A DNA stretch of 64,000 nucleotides. Source: Bacteroidota bacterium (GTDB lineage: Bacteria > Bacteroidota > Ignavibacteria > Ignavibacteriales > Ignavibacteriaceae). Below the pieces are notes generated by a model, which was not told the DNA's origin, made no database searches, and saw nothing but the letters and a program-made list of their open reading frames with translations. This document shows positions 26,290 to 35,149 of the stretch, piece by piece. Where the stretch lies: the NCBI GenBank assembly GCA_020161395.1, contig JAIUOE010000004.1, forward strand, positions 186,001 to 250,000, given 5' to 3'. The translations under genes and the position numbers were made by a program. Each line of letters starts with the position of its first letter. Within the stretch, counting starts at the first letter, position 1.

Positions 26290-28011
26290 TTAATTAGGGA
26301 TGAGAACTCTCATCTTGAATCCGACAAAATCAGTCGTTTCAAGTGGGATGATTTCAGGTTCAGTAATTATTGCATTTCCTTCTCTGTAAGCGTTCTGAAT
26401 TCGATAATTCGGTGAAGCAGAGCTACTCAAAAATCCATCTCCGGAATATTTCTGAAGAATACCAATTCCTACAGCAGCTGCCGAAGTTTCATCTACTACA
26501 TCAGCGCCTACAAGCGGTAACATCGCCTCTCTGTAGCCTTCATAAATAAAATCAACGATCTGACGCTGTTGGATGAGGTAAGTGGCGTTTCCGTCCTGTG
26601 TCCATGTTTTAGATTGATCTTGGAAGGTGTTAATGCCTTGTGCTATTTTGAATCCGTTTTTGTCGGAGACAAGAATAATCACCCCTGTTCGAATGTAAAG
26701 CTCCGCTTCATCAGAATTGAATCTGCCGAAAGTCTTTTCTACAGTAATCGCCGGCACATAATCACCTGTAATGTTCTTTTTCACGCTTGAACCCGAAAGT
26801 AACCCGGCTATATATGGAGCTAACGATGAGTATGCCGGCTTTCCATCGATTCCATGACCAACATAGATAACATCTTGATTATTCATCGTTTTAGCTCTTG
26901 TGATTGGGCTGGAAGCATGGGTTATATCCTGTAAAATATCTCCCAGTGCTGCACCGACAATTAGTTGAATTGAGTAGTCTTTCGTACGAAGTGATTGAAC
27001 TACACCTTTCCAGGTGGTTAACTCCGATAGTGTAACACCTTTCCAAAGAAGATTTACAAGCCTGATTCTCCCCCGGGTAACATTTGACCATTCTTCGAGA
27101 AGTTGCTCAATTTTACCCATCAATGCAGTAGCGACAATATCGCCTGCAGGTGAAGTTCCTTTCGTCGCACCGGTGATCAATCCGACCAAACCACCCTGAG
27201 TAACGAGAGTTGAAACATCTGCGGCGTTGTTTATTTCTGTAACCTCAAGGAAATTTGTTGAGTTTACAAAGTTTACAAGATCATTCAGGAAAGTCGGACT
27301 TGTTTTATCCATTACTTTCGAGAATTTATTTGCGACATCCAGTTTGTAGAGTCTGGAATATTTAGCTGTTGCGGTTGATGTTGCGTAAGCACTACTAATT
27401 TTGATCTTCTTATTAACTTTGTCGATTAACACAACCGTCTTTGAAGCTGGTTCAGCAGAAGTATCGGAGTCGATCAAATAGACTGTATCACCAACATTGA
27501 ATCCATCTGTTGATTCCACATCGAGCAACACTGTTGAATTGGTTGTGTTTTGAGTTAGATGGACAGTGTTAATTGCCTTGGTTATTTCCACTGTAACAAC
27601 ATTAGTTGAGACTGTAACACTAACTTTATGGTCATTGCCCGCAGCTCCGTAAGATTTTGGTTTGAACTTTATTAAAGTTGTCGCTCCGGCATCAACTGTA
27701 AGTTTGCTCTCAGCTCGGGTCAGTGGATTTATGCAAAGAAGGTTTATAACACCAGCCCCACCTTTCTTAGCTTCTGCCATGGCGTTTACCAAGTCCGAGG
27801 TTCCGAAGAACTGCTTTGCATCCTCAACATTTGAAAATGACTTTATTACATTACCACCATTTCCACCATCAAACCCGATTCCTTGCTTGGCCTCGCCAAC
27901 AATCAATAATCCGTTGAATACCGGAAGGCTATTTCCTTGAAGGTTCACTACCTCTTGGGTACCGTAAACACCGGGCAAAAAGAATGTTTTTCCGTTAATT
28001 GTGATTGACAT
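26290..28011 (-). CDS. Tail sheath protein
   Basis: A 573-residue protein that starts with ITINGKTFFLPGVYGTQEV, the typical sheath N-terminus ('PGVYxxE'), followed by LLIVGEAKQG. An inserted strand domain lies at about 110-235. The C-terminal conserved domain contains RQIVDFIYEGYREAMLPLVG and ends TTDFVGFKMRVLIPN. N- and C-terminal arms interlock neighbouring subunits, and contraction drives the tube through the envelope. Its presence defines the phage as myovirus-like. Confidence 0.93.
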   Translation of the reverse strand: MSITINGKTFFLPGVYGTQEVVNLQGNSLPVFNGLLIVGEAKQGIGFDGGNGGNVIKSFSNVEDAKQFFGTSDLVNAMAEAKKGGAGVINLLCINPLTRAESKLTVDAGATTLIKFKPKSYGAAGNDHKVSVTVSTNVVTVEITKAINTVHLTQNTTNSTVLLDVESTDGFNVGDTVYLIDSDTSAEPASKTVVLIDKVNKKIKISSAYATSTATAKYSRLYKLDVANKFSKVMDKTSPTFLNDLVNFVNSTNFLEVTEINNAADVSTLVTQGGLVGLITGATKGTSPAGDIVATALMGKIEQLLEEWSNVTRGRIRLVNLLWKGVTLSELTTWKGVVQSLRTKDYSIQLIVGAALGDILQDITHASSPITRAKTMNNQDVIYVGHGIDGKPAYSSLAPYIAGLLSGSSVKKNITGDYVPAITVEKTFGRFNSDEAELYIRTGVIILVSDKNGFKIAQGINTFQDQSKTWTQDGNATYLIQQRQIVDFIYEGYREAMLPLVGADVVDETSAAAVGIGILQKYSGDGFLSSSASPNYRIQNAYREGNAIITEPEIIPLETTDFVGFKMRVLIPN

Positions 28012-28034
28012 ATAATGTCCTTTCTGTTTGAATT

Positions 28035-28943
28035 TTACTCTTCCATTACTGAAATCATTGTCGTGATCTCTTCGATTGGTATATCAGGAATAAAAGCTTT
28101 GTTTTCTATTATCAAATTGAAAATTATGCTAAATCCGGTGTGATCAGCTCCGTGCAGAGCAGGATTATAATAATCCCCTTCAATTGAGATTTTAACATCA
28201 ACAGCGCCCAGGGCTTTTATCAACCAAATCAAAAAGAATTTATTCGCTCGAAAAATATTAGCAACTCTATCCCGACGGTCACTTACTTCCCAGTTTAAGT
28301 ATGTTGCTCTGATGACATCAATATCATAATCTCCTAATGTCACTCCACTTCCACCGATTTTATACTGTTGACCCCAAAATTGTTGGTAGCTACTACCATT
28401 TACTCGCTCTATCATCACATAATTCAATGCAAGTTGTTCAATTGCGAAGTTCTGAACTATTTTGATATCCTTTGCGAGATTCACCTTCCTGCCGTCCGCA
28501 TCTGTAAGATTTTGAAACATCTTTGTTATCGCAGTTGTCACTATCTTCTTCCCGTCCTTGACATTTACCTTTAGTTTTTTTTGCGGTACTCCACTGATTT
28601 TGCAAAGGCTTGGGTTACTGTATTCTTTGGTTGTTTCGTCTCGTATGACTGCTTTATAGTGATATGTGATGTCGTTAAACACTCTGTAATCAAATAATGC
28701 GTTTATTTCAGGAGATTCCAGATCATCAAACACCATTAATCCATTGTAATTGTAGTTTGCGAGATTGTCGATGTTTGTGAAGTATGATGCAATTTCAAGC
28801 TCTGTTGGTTCGCTCCCACTTCGTCTAAAAACATAGGTTTTATAATCAGCAGGAAGTACACTTGGGAAATCCCAGAAAAGTGTCAGTTCACAACCAAATC
28901 CAGTGGCTTCAATTCTTAAGTTTATTGGTGCAGAGACCGGCAT
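28035..28943 (-). CDS. Tail terminator-like protein with N-terminal fibronectin III-like domain
   Basis: A 302-residue protein, the first gene after the promoter motif and just before the sheath. Residues about 5-115 read like an Fn3 sandwich (APINLRIEATGFGCELTLFWDFP, YHYKAVI, followed by YSNPS). After a linker, about 140-302 is an alpha/beta domain (ITKMFQNLTDADGRK, ending FIPDIPIEEITTMISVME) of the size of tail completion/terminator proteins, with a typical closing strand pattern GFSIIFNLIIENK. The role is inferred from gene order; Fn3 decorations on virion proteins are common. Confidence 0.6.
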   Translation of the reverse strand: MPVSAPINLRIEATGFGCELTLFWDFPSVLPADYKTYVFRRSGSEPTELEIASYFTNIDNLANYNYNGLMVFDDLESPEINALFDYRVFNDITYHYKAVIRDETTKEYSNPSLCKISGVPQKKLKVNVKDGKKIVTTAITKMFQNLTDADGRKVNLAKDIKIVQNFAIEQLALNYVMIERVNGSSYQQFWGQQYKIGGSGVTLGDYDIDVIRATYLNWEVSDRRDRVANIFRANKFFLIWLIKALGAVDVKISIEGDYYNPALHGADHTGFSIIFNLIIENKAFIPDIPIEEITTMISVMEE

Positions 28944-28994
28944 AAATTACTCTCGGTAGTTGACAGAGTAGCAAACTAAATAAATAATACAAGC

Positions 28995-29038
28995 GTAACT
29001 TATGTAAGGATAGTAGGTACTGTTGTGTCGTCTTTTTC
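28995..29038 (-). promoter_or_regulatory. Phage late promoter candidate in front of the tail module
   Basis: The minus strand carries GAAAAAGACGACACAA (29038-29023), identical in 16 of 16 bases to the copies upstream of the capsid and portal genes. Exactly 20 bases further comes TAAGTTAC (29002-28995), which fits a TAnnWT -7-type element. It lies in the 101-base gap between the neck genes and the tail module. Confidence 0.7.
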
Positions 29039-29044
29039 GCTTTT

Positions 29045-29992
29045 TTATATATCTTTCATTGCCAGACGAACACCTTCCGCAATAATTTCTTTAACTCTGC
29101 CCTCTGTCCTCTGAATAGTTTCGTGTAATATCCCCATTGGTTTAATTTCCCATCCTGTTTGTCCCTCTTTCATTACACGAAAAGTGATATAATTGCTGTG
29201 TGATCGTGAGCTTGTAGTCGGGTTGATAAACTTAGTCAATATTTTTGAGGATGTGTTTTGTGCTCGAATAGTTTGAGGTTTTATTCCTCTCTGTTTTGAA
29301 GCTTGAGTAGCAAATATGTGGCGTACAACTGAAGGGTTTTTTTCAAACCTGTACATTCCAATATATTTTGCTTTTTCTGCTTCATCAGTTATTCCGGCTT
29401 CTATCAACATCTTTTCTGTAAGTCGCTGACCCCACTTGTACGCATTTCGTGAAGTTTTGACTTTATTGTTCGCCCTCATAAACTGTGCTTCCTCATATGA
29501 TTCTGCACCTTGTTGTACACCCTCTTTGTATCTGCCGGTGATGTAACTGGGGGTCATGTTCTTGACGGTTGAATAAACAGCCTTTGGCATGGGTTGTTTT
29601 GTTACAGATTTCGGATTCCCGTGACTAAATGGGATTACAAGATATTTTTCATTGTTTTTGTTTACTCTTACTTTTTGGCTGGTCGAAAGCATGTTCTTAA
29701 GATCAGCACCGTTTTCGAGATACTTGGCGTATTTTTCAGTATGAATGATCTTAAATTCAAGGGGATTTCCCATATATGGATACATAGTTCCATCTTGGAT
29801 TCCTCTTGCATATCCCCCCTGTGAATGTCTAAATTTTCCTTCGGCAGTTTTTATCCACTCCATGACAAAATAATTTCCTGCTGTCTCAACTGATTCCCCG
29901 ACTACCTGTTGAAGTCTTTCCGGAATAAGATTAACGAAATCCTTTAATGCGCTATACTCTATTTCATAGGATAGCTTATACTTCGGTTTCAT
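29045..29992 (-). CDS. HK97 gp10-like neck / tail completion protein
   Basis: A 315-residue protein. The N-terminal helix LIPERLQQVVGESVETAG, EKYAKYLENGAD, the run 'YLVIPFSHGNPKS', and a C-terminal PMGILHETIQRTEGRVKEII match the layout of gp10-type minor tail/neck proteins. In those, 'Y..ylE.Gt' and a C-terminal helix are conserved. It is longer than the usual ~130-190 residues because of a basic middle insert (about 120-250). It lies among the neck genes between the head and tail modules and overlaps the upstream gene by 17 bases. Confidence 0.65.
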   Translation of the reverse strand: MKPKYKLSYEIEYSALKDFVNLIPERLQQVVGESVETAGNYFVMEWIKTAEGKFRHSQGGYARGIQDGTMYPYMGNPLEFKIIHTEKYAKYLENGADLKNMLSTSQKVRVNKNNEKYLVIPFSHGNPKSVTKQPMPKAVYSTVKNMTPSYITGRYKEGVQQGAESYEEAQFMRANNKVKTSRNAYKWGQRLTEKMLIEAGITDEAEKAKYIGMYRFEKNPSVVRHIFATQASKQRGIKPQTIRAQNTSSKILTKFINPTTSSRSHSNYITFRVMKEGQTGWEIKPMGILHETIQRTEGRVKEIIAEGVRLAMKDI

Positions 29993-31205
29993 GCTCTCGA
30001 ATATTATCGGCTAAACGAGAAATTAATTTATTTCTGCGTTTAGGTGGTTTTGTCGTTAAATGGCTCTTTTTGATTTGCATAAAAATGTTATCTTGACTTA
30101 TAGATTTTGTCAATGATTTATGATCATCTTTTACCGGAGTAACAATGGACGAAAGAATTCTTTCAATCGCAATAGCTAATTCATCACTATTAGGTTTTTC
30201 TTCAGACGAACTGCTAAACTTGGCGGAAATCGGTTGCCAAATAGCTTTTAAAGACTCTCTAAGGGAACGAATCCCGAGATTTGGAAAGAGATCTGAAAAA
30301 GAAATCGAGTTGCTTTTTTTAGGATTCGCTGGATTAGGCGGATTATTTTTGAAACTTGAATTGTCGGGTGTCCCATCTGCCCCGGTAGATGCATCATCAG
30401 CTGTGGGTTCCACTTTTCCGTTATCCTCGTAAAACATCTCCATATTCGATTTTATTGCTGAAAGAAATTTATCCCGTAATTTAATATCCTCATCTTGAGA
30501 TAATAGATTAAAACGAGCTAAAACATCTTCCTCTAAATCTGAAGGTGAGTAGCCAAAATAGTTTTTGGCTTGATACATTTCTTCTGTGATTAATGAAACC
30601 TCTTTTATCAGGTTATCTCCCTCTCCTCTATGAACTCGAATCAAGCACTCCTTAAACCCGGGCTTCTCACTCTCGAAAAGATTGAAAATATTGTGTTCCC
30701 AGATTCTATATCCCTTCTTTTCAAATGATGTAATTACCGGTTCTACATCATCTTGACTATTTATGATAACTGTCGCTCGTAATATCCCCGGGATATTACT
30801 TAAGGAATATCTTCCCTTGGTTGCTTGAATTGCTTTGATCTTTACAATGATCTGTGGAACATTCAAGATCATCGAGCTCTCCGATAGATGCTGTTCTTTT
30901 GTAAGTTTATTCATATAGATTATCCCTACAATGTCTCTTCTGAACTGCGCATTCTGTTGCATTGCTTCCAATTGATATGTTTTTGCTTCAAAATTGAGTT
31001 GTTCTTTTGTGATCTCTTCGCTAATTTTTGAAGTTTGCTTCAATTGAGCTTTGATTTTTTGAAGTGCTGGTTCTTCTACTACCACCTCCGTTTCAGGCGG
31101 TTGTGAGGGCATTCGTGGAAGATTATCGGGCATCTGTGATTCGTGAGCGGGCAATGCTTTTAGAATTACATCTTTGATTCGATTGAAAAATGTGTGTCTG
31201 CTCAT
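29976..31205 (-). CDS. Phage protein with RelA/SpoT-like nucleotidyltransferase-type region
   Basis: A 409-residue protein. Residues about 115-235 follow the RelA/SpoT pattern seen in some phage effectors: VKIKAIQATKGRYSLSNIPG, ILRATVIINSQDDVEPVI, KKGYRIWEHNIFN, then PGFKECLIRVHRG and VSLITEEMYQAKN. In synthetases the last block is the E-Q-hydrophobic-H/T strand. Key acidic and Tyr-x-Ser-x-His residues are not all recognisable, so activity is doubtful. The flanks are a Pro/Gln-rich N-terminus and a Ser/Asn/Pro-rich, then basic, C-terminus. It sits among neck genes, where co-packaged effectors are plausible. It could instead be a purely structural protein. Confidence 0.45.
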   Translation of the reverse strand: MSRHTFFNRIKDVILKALPAHESQMPDNLPRMPSQPPETEVVVEEPALQKIKAQLKQTSKISEEITKEQLNFEAKTYQLEAMQQNAQFRRDIVGIIYMNKLTKEQHLSESSMILNVPQIIVKIKAIQATKGRYSLSNIPGILRATVIINSQDDVEPVITSFEKKGYRIWEHNIFNLFESEKPGFKECLIRVHRGEGDNLIKEVSLITEEMYQAKNYFGYSPSDLEEDVLARFNLLSQDEDIKLRDKFLSAIKSNMEMFYEDNGKVEPTADDASTGADGTPDNSSFKNNPPNPANPKKSNSISFSDLFPNLGIRSLRESLKAIWQPISAKFSSSSEEKPNSDELAIAIERILSSIVTPVKDDHKSLTKSISQDNIFMQIKKSHLTTKPPKRRNKLISRLADNIREHETEV

Positions 31206-31213
31206 TTCATACC

Positions 31214-31915
31214 TTAAAGTGTATCATTGTATTTGAATCCGTCAAGTGGATTTATTGTTTCCATACTCTCTCTGTATCTTCTTACCAATAAAGTGAGTTT
31301 TCTTGGGAGATCTTCTCCGTCTCCGCCTCGATCAAAGGGTTCATCTTCAAAAATAATATACTGCTGAGTGCAGATATATTTTACGGAGTATGATTGATCT
31401 AATTGAGGAATCCCTTCTGCTAATTCATTCCATGTGATGACCCGAGAATTGAGATCCACCGAATAATCATCGGGGGAAGAATAAATTCTACCTAATCGAC
31501 TCACTTCAAGTATCTCTCGCAGATCATGATCAAAGATTTTATCCCGTCGTCCTTTGGTTAGAACATCTGTTTTCACCATCGTTTTATTTGGAATTGTAAT
31601 CAGATCACCGTGTGTTATGAGTTTCCATACCGGTTGAATCACTCCCTTGTAATATTTTGGAATAGTAAGTTGAGCTGTAACATCGGGCATCATACCTGCT
31701 GCAGAACGATCAAATCGCGAACGCCTTGTCGTTTTAATACCAAAAAAAGTAATTGGAGTTTTGTATCTGTAACCGGCTTCACAGCCGCATCTTGATTTCG
31801 GTACACCATTATTTTCTCCTACACAACTACACAAATACCCTTCTTTATGGGTAAATTCCATCCCATATATACTCATCAGATCCTCAATATTGGGATCGAT
31901 TATTTCAAGTGACAT
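31214..31915 (-). CDS. Neck/head-closure protein with a cysteine cluster, hypothetical
   Basis: A 233-residue protein. Near its N-terminus CSCVGENNG and, a few residues later, CGCEAGYRY give a four-Cys pattern (CxC...CxC) likely to bind zinc. This is a feature I associate with some head-tail joining proteins. The remainder is strand-rich (ITHGDLITIPNKTM, RVITWNELAEGIPQ, QYIIFEDEPFDRGG). Its place between capsid/lysis and tail genes supports a neck role. It shares base 31915 with the preceding gene. Confidence 0.5.
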   Translation of the reverse strand: MSLEIIDPNIEDLMSIYGMEFTHKEGYLCSCVGENNGVPKSRCGCEAGYRYKTPITFFGIKTTRRSRFDRSAAGMMPDVTAQLTIPKYYKGVIQPVWKLITHGDLITIPNKTMVKTDVLTKGRRDKIFDHDLREILEVSRLGRIYSSPDDYSVDLNSRVITWNELAEGIPQLDQSYSVKYICTQQYIIFEDEPFDRGGDGEDLPRKLTLLVRRYRESMETINPLDGFKYNDTL

Positions 31916-32445
31916 TAATCAACTCTTGTTTTGCTACTTCTTAGTTTTCGATCCGCTTGATTTTTCGACATCTGAAGACCCGGTAAATATTCTTTCACCA
32001 ATTCTCTTTGTGCGGTATCGACTTGATCAACTTTACTTATGAGTAGATCCAGTGTCTTCTGGAGGCCGGAGAAAGCCTTGTCAATTTGATTAGTCACATC
32101 TAGATTTTGCTTCTCAAACGAATTGGACAAGTCTTCTCGTAGTTTATCAAGTTGTGAAGAGAGTTTTTTATCGAGCTTCTCAACAGAAGAATGATTCTCC
32201 ACTTTGACTTCCTCGATTTTATCATATACGACTTTGGTTAGATTATCAAATCGGGCTTTATAATTCAGTTGAATATTTCGGTTCTCTTCCGCTGCTTTTT
32301 CTGCAAGTTGTTGATGTTCTTTCGCGTTTCGAAGTGCCATCTCAGCTGCCTCTTTTTTCGAATTGAATCGATCTTTAATGAGCCAGCCGATAATAGAAGC
32401 TATTAATCCGATTGCAGTAAGGAATATTTCATTTGTAATAGTCAT
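31915..32445 (-). CDS. Membrane-anchored coiled-coil protein
   Basis: A 176-residue protein with a single N-terminal membrane helix (about 8-24, FLTAIGLIASIIGWLI). A long heptad-rich coiled coil (about 30-160) is full of Glu, Lys, Gln and Asn. The topology resembles inner-membrane spanins (Rz) and some holin partners, which bridge to the outer membrane at lysis. Position in the lysis/neck stretch supports this but no partner lipoprotein with a lipobox was found. The function is inferred. Confidence 0.5.
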   Translation of the reverse strand: MTITNEIFLTAIGLIASIIGWLIKDRFNSKKEAAEMALRNAKEHQQLAEKAAEENRNIQLNYKARFDNLTKVVYDKIEEVKVENHSSVEKLDKKLSSQLDKLREDLSNSFEKQNLDVTNQIDKAFSGLQKTLDLLISKVDQVDTAQRELVKEYLPGLQMSKNQADRKLRSSKTRVD

Positions 32446-32483
32446 AGGATAATTCTTTTAGAGTGATTATTTGATAGATTGAA

Positions 32484-33038
32484 TTAGAAAACTACAGCTG
32501 CAACAATGCCTAAACCAATGAGCAATATTGTACCAGCTCCTGCCAAAAAAGTATTGTACCAAGGGTTTTTTATCTCAACGATACTCTCATCTTTTATCGT
32601 CTTGAGTATTTGTAAAGTATCAGTTTTGAACACAAAAAATGAATCAACACGGTTTGTATAAACCTCTCGGAGCACGGCTTTAATATCGAACTTGAGACTG
32701 TCCACTGCAGGAAATGTTGTTCCGGTCAATCTAATTGTGAGACTGTCACTTGTAACCGTTGTATCGAATTGGGATGAATCCTTGAAATTTGTAATCTCAT
32801 TTTCAGGCACTTTAATGTAGCGATCTACATAAACATATTTTATCTCCGTCCGGGGCAATCCCTGTTTCTGCGTTGTATCCGCTGTCCCCTCTTTGAGATT
32901 ACTTTCAGTTATCTCCGTATGGGTGGTCTTTGTGGTGATTTTTGGCTCTTCCTTTGGCTTGAGGAGGAGGTAGCCTGCTATGAGTAAAACTATAGCGCCG
33001 ATGATCCAAATGAGTTTGTTGTTATTATTCTGCATCAT
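32484..33038 (-). CDS. Two-helix membrane protein, possible lysis (spanin-like) factor
   Basis: A 184-residue protein with one membrane helix near the N-terminus (KLIWIIGAIVLLIAGYLLL, about 8-26). A Thr/Val/Asp-rich periplasmic-type region of about 125 residues follows, then a second helix at the C-terminus (FLAGAGTILLIGLGIVAAVVF). It has no cysteine lipobox. The architecture could span the periplasm like a unimolecular spanin, although those usually have an N-terminal lipid anchor. I cannot name a family. Confidence 0.45.
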   Translation of the reverse strand: MMQNNNNKLIWIIGAIVLLIAGYLLLKPKEEPKITTKTTHTEITESNLKEGTADTTQKQGLPRTEIKYVYVDRYIKVPENEITNFKDSSQFDTTVTSDSLTIRLTGTTFPAVDSLKFDIKAVLREVYTNRVDSFFVFKTDTLQILKTIKDESIVEIKNPWYNTFLAGAGTILLIGLGIVAAVVF

Positions 33039-33043
33039 GATTC

Positions 33044-34111
33044 CTAAAGAATTATTAATTCAAAGTTTTTCCCGTATTTCTGCATTAAATATTTACATGT
33101 TTCTTCTTCTTGCTGTTGGAAGATATTTAGAAACCTGTCACCTGCATAACTGCGTGAGCTGCTCACTCCATCAATCCCTTCTGTACGAGAGGTCTGTCTG
33201 AACCCTGGATCGATTACGGGCAGAAGTTTAACCAGTGCTCTTCGAGATACAAGCTGACGAATCATTTCTTTTTCGCTCTTGTCGGTTAAAGCGTTAAAAA
33301 TTCCTGTTTTATAAGTCGCATGAAAGAAACAAGGAATCCTTTCAATGCCTCCATACATGATCGACATCCCAAAAGCCCCAAAGTTCTGGAGCAACATAGA
33401 GTATAAGCCTGTTGTAGCACCCGTTGGTACTGGAAGAAATTCAATAACTCCTTCTAACGGATTAAACACGAACAGTTCTTTCGGAACTTCTATTATTGGG
33501 TGATCTGCAATCTTTAGTGAAAAATCAACTAATTCTACAATTGGAGGGTATTGAACAACAAACTGCCATAAATGGCTGGTGAACTTGTCAAAGAAATAAT
33601 CTTTCTTCTCGATGAGGGTTCGCTCTGAAAAGTATAATTTGGTTTTTTGTTCAAGTTCTGATTCGGCTGCCTTTAGAATACTGGTAATACCAGCTCGATT
33701 CTCACTAAGATAAGCTTGAATTCCTTTTGTGAGTGCGATATCCAGTTTACTTCCCGACGCGAGGACAAAGTCAAGAAAATATCCTACAGGTACTAATTCG
33801 GAAGTCTGCGCTAATCCGGGAAGGTCTATTAGTGAATAATCTTCCGGGTGATATTTTGGTAAGATTATTGTATCATTCGATTGAAAATAGACTCGAATAT
33901 ATTGTTCTGGGGTGTTTTGGTGGAATGTAATTTCCTTTGAGTAAATCCCCGCATACTCATTAAGAATAATATCCTTAATCGGATTGGATAAATGGTCAAG
34001 GATAAATTTCCCATCTTCGCCAATAATTGTAATCTTTATTGTTTTTGAAGTGCCGAGAGAACTCTCGTTAATCGAAATTGTTTGTGGTATTGATTTGTAA
34101 ATTTGCTTCAT
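33044..34111 (-). CDS. Head-tail connector-like virion protein, hypothetical
   Basis: A 355-residue protein without membrane segments or enzyme motifs. It contains KLYFSERTLIEKKDYFFD, PPIVELVDFSLKIADHP, VPKELFVFNPLEGVIEFLP, and a Cys-poor helical C-terminus. The combination 'SER...DYF/Y...R.P.I.V......VP.EWF.......G.v.ivP' is, as I recall, typical of adaptor-type neck proteins in large tailed phages. The gene lies between lysis-type genes and neck genes. Moderate confidence in a structural role, low in the exact one. Confidence 0.45.
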   Translation of the reverse strand: MKQIYKSIPQTISINESSLGTSKTIKITIIGEDGKFILDHLSNPIKDIILNEYAGIYSKEITFHQNTPEQYIRVYFQSNDTIILPKYHPEDYSLIDLPGLAQTSELVPVGYFLDFVLASGSKLDIALTKGIQAYLSENRAGITSILKAAESELEQKTKLYFSERTLIEKKDYFFDKFTSHLWQFVVQYPPIVELVDFSLKIADHPIIEVPKELFVFNPLEGVIEFLPVPTGATTGLYSMLLQNFGAFGMSIMYGGIERIPCFFHATYKTGIFNALTDKSEKEMIRQLVSRRALVKLLPVIDPGFRQTSRTEGIDGVSSSRSYAGDRFLNIFQQQEEETCKYLMQKYGKNFELIIL

Positions 34112-34162
34112 TGCTGCTTGGGTCCCGAATAAAGTTATGGAGTCTATTACTCATCTTATTCT

Positions 34163-34420
34163 CTAAGTATCAGATTTTTTATTCCCTGCGACTTTATCAA
34201 GGATGCCAAGTCCTATGATCCCTGCTATAAGTGTTGCCCAGTTAAGCGGAATATCAACAATTTCTAAAGACTTCGCGGCTACTACTGAATAATGGTAGAC
34301 AAATACCAATACCACTATAAAAGAAAGTAACCGCTTCATCGAAGGTTTATTATAACCGACAAAGAATGTCTTGACAAACTCTACTTGATCAATTAACCAT
34401 GTCCCAAAATTAAATTTCAT
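34163..34420 (-). CDS. Holin-like small membrane protein
   Basis: An 85-residue protein with two membrane helices (about 30-48, LSFIVVLVFVYHYSVVA, and about 58-76, LNWATLIAGIIGLGILDKV). It has a short charged tail GNKKSDT. Size, topology and location within 1.1 kb of the amidase fit a class II holin, which permeabilises the inner membrane at the end of the lytic cycle. No sequence family was recognised. The start overlaps the preceding gene by 4 bases. Confidence 0.6.
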   Translation of the reverse strand: MKFNFGTWLIDQVEFVKTFFVGYNKPSMKRLLSFIVVLVFVYHYSVVAAKSLEIVDIPLNWATLIAGIIGLGILDKVAGNKKSDT

Positions 34421-34662
34421 CTTGTCTTTTGATTTCTCTTGAGTGATTGCTTCGGTTCAAACGGAGTAGGTTCATTTTCTGGTATTTTAGATTCCTCTTT
34501 TGATAACTCCGCATCAAATATGCTTGCGTATTCTTTAGCTTTTTGTTCTGAACAATCAAGAGGCGCCCTCCCGTTTTCATCGAATGTGATTTTACCATCG
34601 TTTACATCTTTTTCCACAATATAAGAATCCAATCTTCGATTGGGATTTATCAACACATACAT
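34417..34662 (-). CDS. Small hypothetical phage protein
   Basis: An 81-residue protein with a beta-type N-terminal half (MYVLINPNRRLDSYIVEKD, GKITFDENGRAPL) and a Glu/Pro/Lys-rich disordered tail. No domain was recognised. Overlap with the holin-like gene (4 bases) and a 2-base gap from the exported-protein gene show that it belongs to the lysis operon. Confidence 0.6.
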   Translation of the reverse strand: MYVLINPNRRLDSYIVEKDVNDGKITFDENGRAPLDCSEQKAKEYASIFDAELSKEESKIPENEPTPFEPKQSLKRNQKTR

Positions 34663-34664
34663 GT

Positions 34665-35141
34665 TTAATATTCCTTACGATACCATGTGTAGAGATAAAA
34701 TTCAAATGTTACATCTTTTCGATTCCCGGCAGTCCCATACATTTTTAATCGATAATTCGGGTAAATCGAGGTAGTTCCGGTTTTTTTAGATGAATATGTT
34801 TTCAAGGAGTCAGATGTGTAAAAAGTTAATAAACTGTCCCAATTAGTGTTATCAAGAGAACCTTGCAATACAATTGAAACTTTCGGCGTGCCGGCACTGG
34901 TGAGTTTACGACCCACATTAAGTTTAATACTGTCCGCGCTCACCATCAGGGGGAAAGTCTTGGAATAGATTGTGGAAAGACTATCTACTTTTCCGCTGAA
35001 TTTATACTGTACTCCGTTTGCATACTGAGTAGGCAATGCATTCAAGACAAATTGAGCTGGTGTAGTTAGCGGAACAAATGTGATCATGAGAACCACAAAT
35101 AATAATTTGACAATTGCTGATTTCATGTAAGTTTTCTCCAT
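34665..35141 (-). CDS. Exported protein with signal peptide, unknown function
   Basis: A 158-residue protein with a Sec signal peptide (Lys/Arg start, hydrophobic core LLFVVLMITFVPL, cleavage likely after TPA). The true start may be Met6. The mature part is a strand-rich domain (KVDSLSTIYSKTFPLMVSAD, VSIVLQGSLDNTNWDSLLTF, VTFEFYLYTWYRKEY). The 'GSLDNTNWDSL' hairpin is frequent in phage proteins with a small jelly-roll-like fold. Exported proteins in a late operon are unusual; roles could be in lysis or in blocking re-infection. Neither is shown by the sequence. Confidence 0.6.
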   Translation of the reverse strand: MEKTYMKSAIVKLLFVVLMITFVPLTTPAQFVLNALPTQYANGVQYKFSGKVDSLSTIYSKTFPLMVSADSIKLNVGRKLTSAGTPKVSIVLQGSLDNTNWDSLLTFYTSDSLKTYSSKKTGTTSIYPNYRLKMYGTAGNRKDVTFEFYLYTWYRKEY

Positions 35142-35149
35142 TTTAATAG

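Noticed and set aside
30145..30432. 95-residue plus-strand ORF opposite the RelA-like gene, and similar plus-strand ORFs across the phage region
   Set aside because: They lie wholly within longer minus-strand genes that have recognisable products, and none has a sensible ribosome site or conserved motif.
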